Notes: generated by a model not told the origin, from the letters alone. A stretch of 64,000 nt of DNA from Pedobacter heparinus DSM 2366 (GCF_000023825.1 NC_013061.1:3658001-3722000); one strand, 5' to 3'. Shown: positions 36,187 through 45,151, numbered from the stretch's first letter. Numbers and translations: made by a program.

Positions 36187-36265
36187 TAAAGTATACAGGA
36201 ATAGTAGTACATACTTTTGTAAAAAACCTGTAATAAACTAATTTACAGCTATTTATTTTATCCTG

Positions 36266-36273
36266 CAAATATA
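36266..36273 (-). promoter_or_regulatory. Second candidate -7 element upstream of the sulfate operon
   Basis: A second TATATTTG on the minus strand would give a 5' leader of about 85 nt before the uORF. Only a weak GTTT lies near -33. I cannot tell which of the two elements is used. Confidence 0.4.
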
Positions 36274-36380
36274 GTACTTCTTAATTCTATATAAACTTAT
36301 TCAGTACTGTTAAACTTTCCAGGTTCAATTTTAACCAAGTGTAGAAAAGGTATGTGTTCGGTATGCCTTTTGGATTGGCT

Positions 36381-36424
36381 AAGGGTTGGTAAACATCCCC
36401 TAAAGGGTTGGTTAAGGGTTGGCA
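36381..36424. repeat. 11-bp tandem repeat, four units
   Basis: Four successive 11-bp units start at 36381, 36392, 36403 and 36414. Units 1, 3 and 4 share AAGGGTTGG followed by two variable bases; unit 2 is diverged (AACATCCCCTA). The period is close to one helical turn. Confidence 0.7.
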
Positions 36425-36691
36425 GACGCTAAACTGAAGCAATGGTTAAGCATGTGTTTAGCAAATGTTAAGCAAGCCAGAACACAGCCCGAAGGGAGGG
36501 TATTAGTACATCAGGCTGTCTGGAATAAGTAAAAGGCACGCCATGCTTAGCCTTCTTAATTTGGAAAAAATATGCCTTCTGCAAGGAGACGTAGGAATTT
36601 TTGTCTCCTTCAAGACAAAAGGTTCCAGTCTCAGAGCAGAATGGCTTATTTTTATTTTCTTAATGTCATTTAATGTAACAAGCCAAACCCT
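36425..36691. other. Rest of the intergenic region before the metallophosphoesterase
   Basis: This stretch contains recurring TTAAGCA words (around 36436-36473) and an 8-bp inverted repeat AAGGAGAC/GTCTCCTT (36583-36590 with 36603-36610) around a 12-nt loop. I see no convincing gene. A minus-strand frame at 36503-36730 has no recognisable protein features. Confidence 0.5.
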
Positions 36692-36720
36692 TTGCCATCC
36701 AAGCTGTAATTTTATATTTA
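36692..36720 (+). promoter_or_regulatory. Promoter of the metallophosphoesterase gene
   Basis: TTG (36692-36694), 18 nt, then TATATTTA (36713-36720) differs from TAnnTTTG only at the last base. It lies 10 nt before the ATG. Confidence 0.5.
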
Positions 36721-36730
36721 ACATTGACAA

Positions 36731-37921
36731 ATGAAACGAAAAATCAATCTGTTACCCATAGCCATTGTAGCCATATTATTTTTCATTTTAAACTGGTATG
36801 TATTATCAGGGTTGCTTATATATAGCCTTAACCCCCTTTTAAGCCTTGTTTTCTGGCTAACGGTATCCCTTATTACCCTATCTTTAATTGCGGCCATAAA
36901 CAGGATCAATACCATGGGCATGGGTTTATTTTTCAAAATTGCCACGCATGCTTTCGTGATCTGGCTTACTGCAGCCCTGCTTTTTGCTATTGTACTTTTA
37001 ACAGGCGATGTATACCGCCTGTTTTCGGGAACACCTAGAAATTTATACTGGGTTGAATTTGCGACAGCCATTTTTGCACTCACCGTATTGGTATTTTTGT
37101 ATGGAATGATCAGGGGGAAATATGCTTACCGGGTAATCAAACATACTTTATTTTTTGACGATCTGCCACAAAGCTTTGACGGCTTTACCATCACCCAAAT
37201 CTCTGATATACATGCAGGCAGTTTTCAAAACCCTAAAGCGGTACAAAAGGGCATCGATTTAATTAAGGCCCAGAAATCAGATCTTTTTGTTTTTACGGGC
37301 GACCTTGTGAATAATAAAGCAGAAGAAATTAAACCATGGATAGGCCATTTTTCGCAGATCAAAGCACCTTATGGCCAGTTTTCTGTATTAGGCAACCACG
37401 ATTATGGCGATTACATTAAATGGGAAAATGAGCAGACAAAACGTGCCAATTTACAACAATTAAAAGCATACCATGCCGAACTGGGTTTCAGACTGCTACT
37501 GGATGAACATGTAGAATTGTATAAGCATGGCGAAAAGATCATTCTGGCCGGTGTAGAAAACTGGGGACTTGGCTTTGGCGAACGTGGTGATCTTAAAAAG
37601 GCCCTCACAAATGTTGACCCCTATGATTTTAAGGTGCTGCTTTCCCATGATCCTACCCATTGGGACTCGGAAGTAAAAAAATCACCTTCAAAGGTCCACC
37701 TAACTTTATCCGGCCATACCCATGGTATGCAGTTTGGCATTGAGGCCTTTGGCATAAAATGGAGTCCTGTCAAATATAGATATGCCCATTGGGCCGGTAT
37801 TGCCAGTTACCAGGGCCGGTTCCTGAATATCAACAGGGGTTTCGGTTTTCTTGGTTTTTCGGGGCGCGTGGGCATCTGGCCAGAGATTACGGTCATAGAA
37901 TTAAAAAAAAGCAGGACATAA
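36731..37921 (+). CDS. Membrane-anchored metallophosphoesterase (YaeI-like)
   Basis: The 396-residue protein begins with four hydrophobic helices (about 5-30, 35-57, 67-92, 106-126), followed by a calcineurin-like phosphoesterase domain. All five metal blocks are visible: DIHAG, GDLVNNK, GNHDYGDY, LLSHDP and LSGHTHGMQFG. Relatives such as E. coli YaeI hydrolyse phosphodiesters at the membrane; the substrate is not known. It has its own promoter and is followed by the CDP-alcohol phosphotransferase gene after 100 bp. Confidence 0.9.
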   Translation: MKRKINLLPIAIVAILFFILNWYVLSGLLIYSLNPLLSLVFWLTVSLITLSLIAAINRINTMGMGLFFKIATHAFVIWLTAALLFAIVLLTGDVYRLFSGTPRNLYWVEFATAIFALTVLVFLYGMIRGKYAYRVIKHTLFFDDLPQSFDGFTITQISDIHAGSFQNPKAVQKGIDLIKAQKSDLFVFTGDLVNNKAEEIKPWIGHFSQIKAPYGQFSVLGNHDYGDYIKWENEQTKRANLQQLKAYHAELGFRLLLDEHVELYKHGEKIILAGVENWGLGFGERGDLKKALTNVDPYDFKVLLSHDPTHWDSEVKKSPSKVHLTLSGHTHGMQFGIEAFGIKWSPVKYRYAHWAGIASYQGRFLNINRGFGFLGFSGRVGIWPEITVIELKKSRT

Positions 37922-37978
37922 TTTTATCATAGAAAGGTTGTTTTCCAACAAAAAGGAATTTGAATTGTTTAAATTCTA

Positions 37979-37986
37979 TACTTTTG
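37979..37986 (+). promoter_or_regulatory. -7 element with nearby palindrome, upstream of the CDP-alcohol phosphotransferase gene
   Basis: TACTTTTG matches TAnnTTTG; the nearest TTG upstream gives a short 16-nt spacer. Just downstream, TATACTT-AA-AAGTATA (37992-38007) is a 7-bp perfect dyad that could bind a regulator near the transcription start. Confidence 0.4.
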
Positions 37987-38021
37987 CAAGGTATACTTAA
38001 AAGTATATTGATAAGCCATTA

Positions 38022-38747
38022 ATGGAACAAAACAAATTGAGACAAGAAACTTTGATCGCATCTGCTGATACTGATGATTTAAAAAGAGTATTTCAGGATA
38101 GAAAAAGAACCAACATTTTAAATTCAGCAGAACAAAAGACGATCTCTTTTCTCGTTACCAGAGTTCCCAGCTACATTTCTTCAAATATGCTCACTTTTAC
38201 AGGCACCTTTGGCTCTGTATTGGTTTTAATGGGTTTTATCCTGAGTACTTATCTGACACGGAATTATCTTTTACTGGGTGTAGCAGGTCTGGCCATCAAT
38301 TGGTTTGGAGATTCATTGGATGGACGCATAGCTTATTACCGCAATATCCCCCGTAAATGGTATGGCTTTTCGCTGGATATCATTATGGACTGGGTAAGTA
38401 CCGTGCTGATCGGTTTAGGCTATATGGTATATGCCCGCAACGAATATGAACTGATTGCCTTTATTTTTGTGGTTTTGTATGGCTGGGCAATGATCATTTC
38501 TCAGCTAAGGTATAAAATAACAGATATTTACAGTATAGATTCCGGACTGGTTGGCCCAACGGAAATCAGGGTAATTTTAGCTTTAATACTTATCCTGGAA
38601 GTGACATTTGGTCATTTGATAGAATATTTTGCAGGTGGGATCTGCATTGTCCTTTTCATCATCAACATTGTAGATACCAGAAAACTTTTAAAACTTGGAG
38701 ACATCAGGGATAACCTGGAACGAAAGGCTAAAAAGAATGCAGCTTAA
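38022..38747 (+). CDS. Divergent CDP-alcohol phosphatidyltransferase-like membrane protein
   Basis: The 241-residue protein has about six membrane helices and a recognisable but altered signature of the family: GDSLDGRIAYYRNIPRKWYG, then FSLDIIMDWV. The Asp-x2-Asp-Gly and the final Gly-x3-Asp-x3-Asp are present, but the usual Ala-Arg reads Ala-Tyr and the spacing is one residue longer. Residues 1-45 are a polar cytoplasmic tail. It probably transfers a phospho-alcohol head group to a lipid or sugar alcohol; substrates are unknown. Its stop codon overlaps the gtrA-like ATG by one base (TAATG). Confidence 0.75.
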   Translation: MEQNKLRQETLIASADTDDLKRVFQDRKRTNILNSAEQKTISFLVTRVPSYISSNMLTFTGTFGSVLVLMGFILSTYLTRNYLLLGVAGLAINWFGDSLDGRIAYYRNIPRKWYGFSLDIIMDWVSTVLIGLGYMVYARNEYELIAFIFVVLYGWAMIISQLRYKITDIYSIDSGLVGPTEIRVILALILILEVTFGHLIEYFAGGICIVLFIINIVDTRKLLKLGDIRDNLERKAKKNAA

Positions 38748-39208
38748 TGAGTAAAAAGAAATCCGTTTTTGTATTTGCCAAGGCACAGGTTTCAGCATTT
38801 ACAGGCGGGCTGATTGATTACGCTGTAATGATATTTTGTACAGAGCTGCTGCACATTCATTACACCATTTCTATTGTCATTGGCGGTATCATCGGTGCAG
38901 TATGGAACTTTAGCCTGAACAGGTACTGGACCTTTAAGGACAACCAGGCCAGCAACTCCCCGGTTGGTATGCAACTGGTCAAATTCATCTTTGTTGTGGC
39001 CGGCAGTATTGCCTTAAAATCATCAGGTACTTATTTATTTACCAGCTGGCTCCATATTGATTATAAGATCAGCCGGATCATGACAGATATCATCGTTTCA
39101 CTCGGCTTCAATTATGTACTGCAAACCTATTGGGTGTTTAGAAAACATCCTGAGAAAGAACTGAAGGAGCTGGATGGCACAATCGCAGACAAAACCAATG
39201 CAGGTTAA
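38747..39208 (+). CDS. GtrA family membrane protein
   Basis: The 153-residue protein has four membrane helices and GtrA features: KAQVSAFTGGLIDYAVMIF, GGIIGAVWNFSLNRYWTFKD and a second half ending in LGFNYVLQTYWVFRK. GtrA proteins are thought to help move polyprenyl-linked sugars across the inner membrane. It is translationally coupled to the CDP-alcohol phosphotransferase-like gene, suggesting a joint role in a lipid-linked or envelope glycan pathway. The last 4 bp overlap the convergent TonB receptor gene. Confidence 0.88.
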   Translation: MSKKKSVFVFAKAQVSAFTGGLIDYAVMIFCTELLHIHYTISIVIGGIIGAVWNFSLNRYWTFKDNQASNSPVGMQLVKFIFVVAGSIALKSSGTYLFTSWLHIDYKISRIMTDIIVSLGFNYVLQTYWVFRKHPEKELKELDGTIADKTNAG

Positions 39209-41862
39209 TTGCCAATCCTGTTTTTCTCCTCCTCGTTACTTTGTTCTATCTTCTTATTTTTGAATTTTTTACCGGAACTAAAACTATAGCTTAAAGACAA
39301 GCCGATAGTCCTTGTAGGCCTTTTTTGATAGGAACTGATCCTCGTATCCTTATAATTCGTATACTCCTGCTCTTTAAATGTATCAAAAATATCAGTTAGG
39401 GATAAGCGCATCCTCAGCTGGTTATCCAGCAGCTTTTTGGTAAAGCCCAGATCCAAGTAAAAAATATAGCCCATTTTTGAATTGGAAGTTACGTAAGGAG
39501 AAGAATAGTTGGCAAACATATCAAAATCAAAAAGATGCTTTAAGGTAATCGTATGCATAGACTTTGCATAAACGCTGTACTGGTCTACTTTAAAATTACT
39601 GATCTCGGTGGCCAGGTGAAACAGAACCACTGAATTATTGGTAGTCCACCATTTAAAAAGCTTAACGGGTGCATCCAGGGTGATGCCATAATCAGAACTG
39701 TTGTTAAAGTTTCTTGGCTGGTACTCTATCACGTTGTCGGCTATCGGATTTACAAACTGGGCAATGGTATTTTCGGTACGGCTGTAATAAACATCGGCCG
39801 AAAAGCCATTCCAGAAATTATAGCCTAACTCTATCTTATGGGTATATTCAGGCAGCAGATCGGGGTTTCCGGTCATCACTTCATAATCGTTAAGTTGCAA
39901 ACGGTAAGGGTTCAGATAATTAAATTGCGGCCGTCTTAACCTTCTCGAATAGTTCAGATAAATTGCACTTCCGGTCTTTTCATTTAGCTTTTGCACCAGG
40001 AAGGCAGTTGGAAACCAGCCCAGGTATTTCCTCGAAAAAGTTTGGCCGGAAGTTATAGAATTTCCTTTCATATCAGTTTCTTCAGCCCTTAAACCCAGCT
40101 TAATACTTGTTTTATGAATGTTTTTTTCCAATGTAACATAAGCCATCAACAGGTGCTCATCGTAGATAAACTGATTGCTTGTACCTGTATTTTTTACCCA
40201 TTCATCTGCAATAAAATCTTCGCTCAATATGGTATTGTCCCTTTTTGCTGATACATATTTAAGGCCTGTTTTTAACTCCAGCTTACTATTCAAAACCTTG
40301 GTATAATCTGCCTGCAGCGAATAAATATTGGTCAGGTTTGGCGTATTGTTCCTGTACCTCGAATTTCTTGAAGGATCGGTATACTGCGAAGTAAAATCGT
40401 TCAGCTCCGTTTTGCTGCTCTGCACATAATCGCCAATTACTTTAAACGTAGAGCCGGTACTGTCCAGCCGCAGCAGGTAGTTTAGTGTTGCCCCGGTATT
40501 TTTAGGCCTGCGCACCCAATCGGACAGCGCATTGCCGCTAATCAGTTCGGCAGGTTTGTTGAGCAGGATGCTTGTTTTAAAAGTCTGCAGCATTTCGCTC
40601 CCTGCACCCATTACCTGCAAACCGATCAACTGGTTTTTAGACAAGTCGTAAGCCAGCCCAAAACGGTACTGGTCCCTGCTGTTATCGTTATACCTGTCGG
40701 TTCTTCCGGCGTAAGTACTTTGATCCGGATAAACAATATCGGCCCTTCCACCAATGTAATTACTTTTATCTTTCACCAATGACACATTACCCTGTGCATA
40801 TAGATTTTTTACTTTATAATCTGCCGAGACGCCACCTGCATAAAAAGGTCTGTTCCCATATTTATAAGCCGCGCCGATCTGACCTGCAAAGCCGTCCATT
40901 CTGGCCTTTTTTAAAACGATATGAACAATTCCCCCCGCCCCCGCCGCCTCAAACTCTGAAGGCGGATTTGAAATGATCTCTATTTTTTTAATGTCTTCAG
41001 ACCTTAATGTCCGCAGGTATTGGGCCAGGTCCTCTTCAGACATGCGTTGCACTACGTCGTTGATCATTACCATTACCGACTGATTGCCCTTGATCTTTAT
41101 GGCCCCTTCACTGTTTACCCATATACCTGGCGATTTCTGTAAGACCTCTAAACCGGTATTCCCATCTGCCAGTGCACTCCCCTCTACATTTACAATATAG
41201 CGGTCGGTTTTTCTTTCAATCAGCGGCCGGGCGGCTGTAATACTTACGGTATTCAGTGTATGCTGTTCTTCTTTTAACAAGAGATTTTTAAGCGCAACAG
41301 TATCAGGGTAAACAAAATCCACCGATAGTGGCTGATAACCTATAGAAGATATCTTAATTGTATATTTTACCTGTGTCTTAAAAGGATAACTTAGCTGAAA
41401 AACCCCATTATCATTGCTGATGCTGCCCCCAACATAGCTAAGCCCCTGCAACAATCCAACGGATGCAAAAGCCAGGACATTTTTTTTCTGATCGTTAATC
41501 CTTCCGGATAAGGTTATTTTATTTTCTGCCTCTTCAACTGGCAATCTCACTGTACGGTTACTGCCAATCACCAGCATACGTTCAGACATCATTTTATAAA
41601 AAAGCTGTTTTTCAGGTAAAATCTTATCTAACAGTTCTGCAACAGAAATTCTTTTTACATTCACTGTAACCAGCACGGTATCCGGTATCACCTCATTGCT
41701 GTACACAATGCTGTAAGTACATTCTTTTTCTATCTGCTCCAAAATTCTGGTCAGTGGCAGCTTATTTGCTGATATAGATATTTTACGGCTCTGTGCCTGC
41801 CCGCTAAAGTAACTGAACACCATCAGCATCATCGTCATTTGAATAAATCTCTTCATCTTCAC
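39205..41862 (-). CDS. STN-domain TonB-dependent outer-membrane receptor
   Basis: The 885-residue protein has a signal peptide (to about residue 24), an N-terminal STN signalling domain (ISISANKLPLTRILEQIEKE to about 100), a carboxypeptidase-regulatory-like beta domain (KITLSGRINDQKKNVLAFAS), a plug domain (IKIKGNQSVMVMINDVVQR, EIISNPPSEFEAAGAGGIVHI) and a 22-strand-type barrel. The family corresponds to outer membrane beta-barrel family 3 of Bacteroidota. The STN domain would signal through the upstream FecR to the ECF sigma factor. The gene ends one base before fecR's stop region begins, so the three form an operon. Ligand unknown; no iron-specific marker is seen. Confidence 0.9.
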   Translation of the reverse strand: MKMKRFIQMTMMLMVFSYFSGQAQSRKISISANKLPLTRILEQIEKECTYSIVYSNEVIPDTVLVTVNVKRISVAELLDKILPEKQLFYKMMSERMLVIGSNRTVRLPVEEAENKITLSGRINDQKKNVLAFASVGLLQGLSYVGGSISNDNGVFQLSYPFKTQVKYTIKISSIGYQPLSVDFVYPDTVALKNLLLKEEQHTLNTVSITAARPLIERKTDRYIVNVEGSALADGNTGLEVLQKSPGIWVNSEGAIKIKGNQSVMVMINDVVQRMSEEDLAQYLRTLRSEDIKKIEIISNPPSEFEAAGAGGIVHIVLKKARMDGFAGQIGAAYKYGNRPFYAGGVSADYKVKNLYAQGNVSLVKDKSNYIGGRADIVYPDQSTYAGRTDRYNDNSRDQYRFGLAYDLSKNQLIGLQVMGAGSEMLQTFKTSILLNKPAELISGNALSDWVRRPKNTGATLNYLLRLDSTGSTFKVIGDYVQSSKTELNDFTSQYTDPSRNSRYRNNTPNLTNIYSLQADYTKVLNSKLELKTGLKYVSAKRDNTILSEDFIADEWVKNTGTSNQFIYDEHLLMAYVTLEKNIHKTSIKLGLRAEETDMKGNSITSGQTFSRKYLGWFPTAFLVQKLNEKTGSAIYLNYSRRLRRPQFNYLNPYRLQLNDYEVMTGNPDLLPEYTHKIELGYNFWNGFSADVYYSRTENTIAQFVNPIADNVIEYQPRNFNNSSDYGITLDAPVKLFKWWTTNNSVVLFHLATEISNFKVDQYSVYAKSMHTITLKHLFDFDMFANYSSPYVTSNSKMGYIFYLDLGFTKKLLDNQLRMRLSLTDIFDTFKEQEYTNYKDTRISSYQKRPTRTIGLSLSYSFSSGKKFKNKKIEQSNEEEKNRIGN

Positions 41863-42897
41863 TTATTTGAGAATGACCAGTTTATCACTGATGATGTAGG
41901 TAAAGGGATAGGAAAGTTTCAGGGCTTCAAGTGCTTCTTTCAGGCCTTCGGCAGCAAAAGCACCACTAAACCTTTTGTCCTTTAATTCTTCTTTCCTGAT
42001 TTCTATTTTAACATCATATTTCTTTTCAAGACGAAGCACCAGGTCTTTTAATTTTTCCTTTTTAAACATCAGCGAGTCCTGTGTCCATTTAATTTCCTGC
42101 AGCTGTTTCTCTGCAGCCATGCTGATGACCTTAAATCCTGTACCAGCAGGGCTAAGCTGTGCTGCCGCTATCAGTTTTTCATTTGGCTTCAGCAAAACCC
42201 TGCTGTCTTTATCCAGGCTACTGGTAATTTCTATAAGTCCCCTAAGCAGGGAAATCTCTACATTATGTTTTTTCTGATCAGCATTTACATTAAAAGCAGT
42301 CCCTTTTACTTCAATATTGAGGTTACGGACATGTATAAAAAGAGGTATGGCCTTATTTTTAGCGACGTCAAAAAAAGCCTCCCCATCCAAAAATATTTCC
42401 CTTTTTTCCTTTCCAAAACCCTGGTTGTACCTGATGGATGAGCCCCGGTTTAAATATACTTTGGTACCATCGTCGAGTGTTTTAAATACCTTATCAGCCG
42501 TAGTATTTAAAGTATCGAACTTTAAAGGCTGTGTCCTGTTTAAAAAATGATAAGTTATAAAAGTACTACCCAGCAATACCAGAAAGATGGCAGCAATTTT
42601 TAGCAGGGATAAACCTGAAAAACCTCTCTTTATCACTTCCGAATGATTGTACTTTGGCACAAAACCCTGATTTTCTGCAAGGACAATCCTATCCCGGGTC
42701 TTTATTAATTTATCTACTGTATACACACTGTTTCTAGCGCTGACATTTTTGTTTTCAAAATATCGGGTCAATGCTGTAGCGGTCTGCTTAAAATCGGGTT
42801 CCTGTTCAATTGCCTCCTGTAATTTTACATCTTCTTCAGGAGATATTTCTCCGCTTAGTCTTTTGCTTAACAGCTTCAGAAAGTATTGTTTCATCAT
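41863..42897 (-). CDS. FecR-family anti-sigma/transducer protein
   Basis: The 344-residue protein has an N-terminal cytoplasmic part (MMKQYFLKLLSKRLSGEISPEED, typical of Bacteroidota FecR), one membrane helix near residues 97-116, and a periplasmic FecR domain (FKTLDDGTKVYLNRGSSIRYNQ, EIFLDGEAFFDVAKN, VKGTAFNVNAD) followed by DUF4974 (KDLVLRLEKKYDVKIEI). It relays the receptor state across the inner membrane to the ECF sigma factor. It lies between the sigma gene (55 bp upstream) and the receptor gene (adjacent). Confidence 0.93.
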   Translation of the reverse strand: MMKQYFLKLLSKRLSGEISPEEDVKLQEAIEQEPDFKQTATALTRYFENKNVSARNSVYTVDKLIKTRDRIVLAENQGFVPKYNHSEVIKRGFSGLSLLKIAAIFLVLLGSTFITYHFLNRTQPLKFDTLNTTADKVFKTLDDGTKVYLNRGSSIRYNQGFGKEKREIFLDGEAFFDVAKNKAIPLFIHVRNLNIEVKGTAFNVNADQKKHNVEISLLRGLIEITSSLDKDSRVLLKPNEKLIAAAQLSPAGTGFKVISMAAEKQLQEIKWTQDSLMFKKEKLKDLVLRLEKKYDVKIEIRKEELKDKRFSGAFAAEGLKEALEALKLSYPFTYIISDKLVILK

Positions 42898-42952
42898 GAT
42901 TCAATGGTCTTATGCCTTAAAGACACACTGGTTAAACAAACTACTTACTGCT

Positions 42953-43579
42953 TTATAAAAAAAATAAAAGTGGCAGGTTGGAGAATGCTTGTTTTTTGCT
43001 GATCTTTTTTTGAGGATGATAGCCCAGGTAAGGGCTTATCGCATCTGCCAGGTTTTTTACGGCCTTGTACATTTGGTTTTCAACCGTCCGTACAGAAATA
43101 TTTAATATCCGGGCCACCTCCCTGCACTTCAGTCCATCTTCTTTGATCAGCCGGAAAATCATCCTGCGCTGCTCAGGTAAAGCAGCGATGGCCTCATCCA
43201 GTTTTCGGGTCAGCTCTTTTGTTTCCAGTTCCGGACTATGGTAATCACCAAACGGCAATATATCCGCTTTTTCTATCCCGTCAAACAAAGCCCTATTATT
43301 CTTTTTATCTCCACGAAGGTAGTTTAGTGAAGCATTTTTGACAGCGACATACAGGTAAACTTCCGGGTTTAAAATATCGTACAGGGCGTTTCGTCTGAGC
43401 CAGAGCTTCACAAATAGTTCTGAAGTGATTTCTTCCGCACATTCCTGCTGCTTTACGTATTGAACAGAAAAAGCAACCAGCCGATCATAATAAGCTAAAA
43501 AAAGTTCGTTAAAGGCTGTTTCCATTCCTTCGTGGATTTCTTTAAACAGCATCAATATTGATCGCTCCGGCTTCTGCAT
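42953..43579 (-). CDS. ECF RNA polymerase sigma factor, Bacteroidota FecI-like
   Basis: The 208-residue protein holds sigma region 2 (MLFKEIHEGMETAFNELFLAYYDRLVAFSVQYV, ITSELFVKLWLRR) and region 4 (ALPEQRRMIFRLIKEDGLKCREVARILNISVRTVENQM), followed by a short hydrophobic tail. With the downstream FecR and STN receptor it forms a cell-surface signalling set that likely controls the receptor's own expression. AAAGGAG lies about 14 nt before the ATG. The exbD terminator lies just upstream, so it is transcribed separately. Confidence 0.93.
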   Translation of the reverse strand: MQKPERSILMLFKEIHEGMETAFNELFLAYYDRLVAFSVQYVKQQECAEEITSELFVKLWLRRNALYDILNPEVYLYVAVKNASLNYLRGDKKNNRALFDGIEKADILPFGDYHSPELETKELTRKLDEAIAALPEQRRMIFRLIKEDGLKCREVARILNISVRTVENQMYKAVKNLADAISPYLGYHPQKKISKKQAFSNLPLLFFL

Positions 43580-43602
43580 CGGTAATTTTGTCTCCTTTAT
43601 AA

Positions 43603-43637
43603 AAACTTTGGTATCCTTGTTAAGGACACCAAAGTTT
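43603..43637 (-). terminator. Intrinsic terminator of exbD
   Basis: A 16-bp stem with one G-U pair and loop AAC (43637-43622 with 43618-43603) is followed by TTTTTAT on the minus strand. It lies between the exbD stop and the sigma factor start. Confidence 0.85.
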
Positions 43638-43681
43638 GAAGATATACTTATTCGGAGATAAATTTATACAGAATAAATATT

Positions 43682-44191
43682 TTAAAGGATCCGGTGTTCT
43701 TTCATAAACCTTTGCTCCTCGTCGGTAATATGATCATCATCTATGGCAGGGGCCGCTGTGATCTTTGCAATCTTCAGCTCATCCATTATATCTACAAAAT
43801 TTTTATAATTGGCTCCTGCAGTTGGCTTTACAATAATAAAAAGCGTTTTTTTTGCATCGTTATTGTTGTTTAAAGCAACCAGGTCCCTGTTCCTAACAAT
43901 CGATTTTCTGATTTGTGCAATGTCTTCAATATTGGGCCTGCTTTTACCAGCCTCACCCATATACCAGGCCACTTTATTGTCTTTTCCGAGCAAAATGGTC
44001 ATAGTCCTGGAGGCCGGTACAGGCTGCTGGTAACCATCTTCTGGCTCATCTGGCTTGGCAATGTCCATCGCTATAGGCTTAGAAAGCGAGGTGGTCAGCA
44101 TAAAAAAAGTAATGAGCAGGAAAGCAAGATCTACCATTGCGGTCAGATCTACTTTAGGAGCTGCTTTTCTGGAGGTGGTCAATTCTGCCAT
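43682..44191 (-). CDS. exbD: ExbD-type biopolymer transport protein
   Basis: The 169-residue protein has one N-terminal helix (about 14-34) preceded by KAAPKVDLTAMVDLAFLLITFFMLTTSL, where the conserved Asp of the proton path is in AMVDLAF, and a periplasmic domain. ExbD works with ExbB and TonB to energise outer-membrane receptors. No exbB or tonB lies next to it, so it probably joins a complex encoded elsewhere. It has its own strong terminator. Confidence 0.88.
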   Translation of the reverse strand: MAELTTSRKAAPKVDLTAMVDLAFLLITFFMLTTSLSKPIAMDIAKPDEPEDGYQQPVPASRTMTILLGKDNKVAWYMGEAGKSRPNIEDIAQIRKSIVRNRDLVALNNNNDAKKTLFIIVKPTAGANYKNFVDIMDELKIAKITAAPAIDDDHITDEEQRFMKEHRIL

Positions 44192-44278
44192 AATCTGTTT
44201 TTTAACATCGCCAAAGGCGAATAGGATTTAATAATTGATGATTTAAACAGATGATGCGGCTTGCATTAAATTTCCATA

Positions 44279-45151
44279 TCATTTTAAAAGCTTATTTTTA
44301 CTATTCAATAGAATCCGTAAAAAGCTCTGGTCAATGACACCCTCGTCAGACAACAATCCATGAAATTTGTCTGACTTCAATATTTTTTTAAGAGTAGTTT
44401 GGCTACCATTCAGGTATACCTTATTTTGTATCAGCCTGATACCATGACTATAATCAACCCAATCGTATTTATGCCCATTGTAGAGGGGCTGAATTGCTTT
44501 CCCATCTGGTTTATGCCAGCCGTAAATCACTACTCTTGGCGTTCCGTCACGGGATATGATCTGATTGGACAGCACTACATCCTTTTTGTTTCCTGCAATA
44601 AGTTTACCTGGCTTTGCTCCCATCCTTTCCAGTTGCTGATGCAGCAGCCTGTTGTGCTCTTCAAATACCGGAACAGTGATCATCTGCATAGAAGGCGGGA
44701 TGGGTTCCGGACTTAGTTTAACATCAGCCGATTGATAAATGCGGTCAGACATTTTGCGGGTAGGAAGTGAACATTTAAGTTTATCTGCTATCCTTTGTGC
44801 TGCCGATACCGTTAAAGGGCAATAGAAATAATCGCTGTCCGAACCCACAACCAGGTAGTCTGGGGCTACAAAATATTTGATCAGGAATAATTTATCTTCA
44901 ATGACAAGGCTGTCCGTAACTTGTAAAAAATTACGGTAAAATACTGGCACATTACCGCTTTCTACTTCTGCTAATATCCGCTGTTCACGGGCGGCAGGAG
45001 AAAGTGAAGCGTCGCGGATAGCAGTGGCAAATGCAGATCCGGATAAGGCATTTACAGGACGTTTTGGCAGTTTTAAATACTGGGCGTTGCCCGAAAAACC
45101 ACTCAGCATCAGGAAAAAGAAAAGTACAGGGATCAGTTGTTTTATATTCAT
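44279..45151 (-). CDS. Secreted protein of unknown function with conserved polar motifs
   Basis: The 290-residue protein has a signal peptide (cleavage near SGNAQ) and no known domain that I can name. Motifs that look conserved or enzyme-like: YFVAPDYLVVGSDSDYFYCPLT, a GNKKDVVLSN strand, YGWHKPDGKAIQPLY and a YDWVDYSHGIRLI segment rich in Asp, Tyr, Ser and His. This distribution suggests a catalytic site, perhaps a hydrolase, but that is inference. It sits 6 bp after the AraC regulator gene, which may control it. Confidence 0.7.
   Translation of the reverse strand: MNIKQLIPVLFFFLMLSGFSGNAQYLKLPKRPVNALSGSAFATAIRDASLSPAAREQRILAEVESGNVPVFYRNFLQVTDSLVIEDKLFLIKYFVAPDYLVVGSDSDYFYCPLTVSAAQRIADKLKCSLPTRKMSDRIYQSADVKLSPEPIPPSMQMITVPVFEEHNRLLHQQLERMGAKPGKLIAGNKKDVVLSNQIISRDGTPRVVIYGWHKPDGKAIQPLYNGHKYDWVDYSHGIRLIQNKVYLNGSQTTLKKILKSDKFHGLLSDEGVIDQSFLRILLNSKNKLLK

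Noticed and set aside
36381..36424. CRISPR array
   Set aside because: The units are 11 bp, lie directly side by side without spacers, and no cas gene is present.
36503..36730. Minus-strand frame of 75 codons upstream of the metallophosphoesterase
   Set aside because: It has no recognisable domain or signal and lies across the promoter of the opposite gene.
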